The position numbers and the translations under genes were made by a program. Of a stretch of 14,855 nt of DNA, positions 14,459 through 14,855 are shown in pieces. The stretch covers positions 1 to 14,855 of the forward strand of contig JBNJDM010000052.1 in the NCBI GenBank assembly GCA_051744925.1. The letters are read 5' to 3'. A model generated the notes under the pieces. That model worked only from the letters and a program-made list of their open reading frames with translations. It made no database searches and was not told where the DNA came from. Position 1 is the stretch's first letter. Each line of letters opens with the position of its first letter. The DNA is from JACKCP01 sp051744925 (GTDB taxonomy: Bacteria > Desulfobacterota > Desulfobacteria > Desulfobacterales > JACKCP01).

Positions 14459-14507
14459 ATTCAGCATAAGGGCAGTTTTAAAATCTGTCTTTGTGCTGAA
14501 TTTTTTT
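14459..14507 (+). terminator. Intrinsic terminator after desulfoferrodoxin
   Basis: A 17-bp stem (14459-14475 with 14485-14501) pairs throughout, with a few G-T wobbles. The outer 8 bp, ATTCAGCA/TGCTGAAT, are perfect. The loop is 9 nt and a T7 run (14501-14507) follows directly. Confidence 0.88.
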
Positions 14508-14613
14508 CATATTAAGTTACCGGCTTAAACCGATTTACAATTATTTAGTGCTGTAAAAAAAATTAATCTCAAAATATTAAATATTTAATTTAGGTTTAAA
14601 TAATAAAAGAGTC

Positions 14614-14622
14614 TGGTATAAT
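14614..14622 (+). promoter_or_regulatory. Extended -10 promoter of the rubredoxin-like gene
   Basis: TGGTATAAT gives a perfect -10 with the extended TG motif; the -35 region is weak (GTTTAA-like). Transcription from about 14629 leaves a leader of some 93 nt containing the short repeat at 14667. Confidence 0.55.
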
Positions 14623-14666
14623 TATTGTAAACATTTTTATATTTAGTAATTGGCCGAAAATCAGAA

Positions 14667-14684
14667 TTTTTTGTTCAGCAACTA
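14667..14684. repeat. Copy 2 of a short intergenic repeat
   Basis: TTTTTTGTTCAGCAACTA differs from the copy at 6601-6618 at one base. Here it lies in the untranslated leader of the rubredoxin-like gene, about 38 nt before its ATG. Confidence 0.4.
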
Positions 14685-14721
14685 TTTAAAAATTGTTATA
14701 CAAAAACAGAGGAGGCAGGTT

Positions 14722-14855
14722 ATGGCAAGCTGGAAATGCAGTAACTGCGGATATCAGATGGAAGCTGACGCGCCGCCGGAAAAATGTCCTTCGTGCGCTC
14801 AGAAATGTGAATTTGTTGATAATACATGTTATACTCCTGACTGTCACTGGGAAGG
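14722..14855 (+). CDS. Cysteine-rich rubredoxin-like protein, N-terminal fragment
   Basis: The first 44 codons are present; the gene runs off the right edge. The protein begins MASWKCSNCGYQMEADAPP and continues KCPSCAQKCEF, so C6, C9, C22 and C25 make a minimal rubredoxin-type or zinc-ribbon site with a shortened spacer. Three further cysteines (C29, C36 and C41, the last two in NTCYTPDCHW) could bind a second metal or form part of a cluster. A strong GAGGAGG stands 7 nt before the ATG. Being next to rubrerythrin and desulfoferrodoxin suggests an electron carrier for them, but it is separated by a strong terminator and has its own promoter. A zinc-binding rather than iron-binding role cannot be excluded. 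Confidence 0.8.
   Translation, partial: MASWKCSNCGYQMEADAPPEKCPSCAQKCEFVDNTCYTPDCHWE

Overview
The window reads as an AT-rich stretch of chromosome from an anaerobic sulfate-reducing member of the Desulfobacterota (Desulfobacteraceae-like). The reasons are a desulfoferrodoxin and rubrerythrin cluster, a TunR-type regulator (a family described from sulfate-reducing deltaproteobacteria) divergent from a TSUP transporter, and a small protein of the DVU0772 family. No rRNA, tRNA, CRISPR array or insertion sequence is visible. Assignments come from reading motifs by eye, not from database searches.

Layout. (1) 1-1339: the start of an ACR3-type arsenite exporter and a TauE/SafE (TSUP) permease, both leftward. 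The permease is divergent from a TunR-like regulator (1340-2392). A perfect 9-bp inverted repeat with a 16-bp spacer lies in the shared upstream region, over the permease promoter. (2) 2467-6533: a rightward run of a DUF2868 membrane protein, a DUF3482 GTPase and a two-Gate-domain membrane protein, closed by two hairpins. (3) 6656-11596: three leftward genes, namely an FmdB-type zinc ribbon protein, a hybrid sensor histidine kinase with a solute-binding sensor domain, and recN. (4) 11777-12256: a stand-alone ferritin-like diiron protein, facing a DVU0772-family gene (12337-12696, leftward). (5) 12697-13073: a 377-bp regulatory region with a near-consensus sigma-54 promoter for the leftward gene, a weaker one for the rightward gene, and a cluster of TGATACA half-sites between them. 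(6) 13074-14855: a small TTG-started protein, rubrerythrin, desulfoferrodoxin and the start of a cysteine-rich rubredoxin-like protein.

How the genes may work together. The right end looks like an oxygen and superoxide defence module: superoxide reductase makes peroxide, rubrerythrin reduces it, and rubredoxin-type domains carry the electrons. The left end looks like oxyanion control: TunR senses tungstate or molybdate and represses a TSUP exporter, next to an arsenite exporter. The middle run (DUF2868, GTPase, Gate protein) is uncharacterised. Its pairing of a P-loop GTPase with a Gate-domain permease recalls a split version of FeoB. The most interesting new signals are the apparently sigma-54-controlled divergent pair around 12.7-13.1 kb and the catalytically dead recombinase fold used as a DNA-binding domain in the TunR-like protein.
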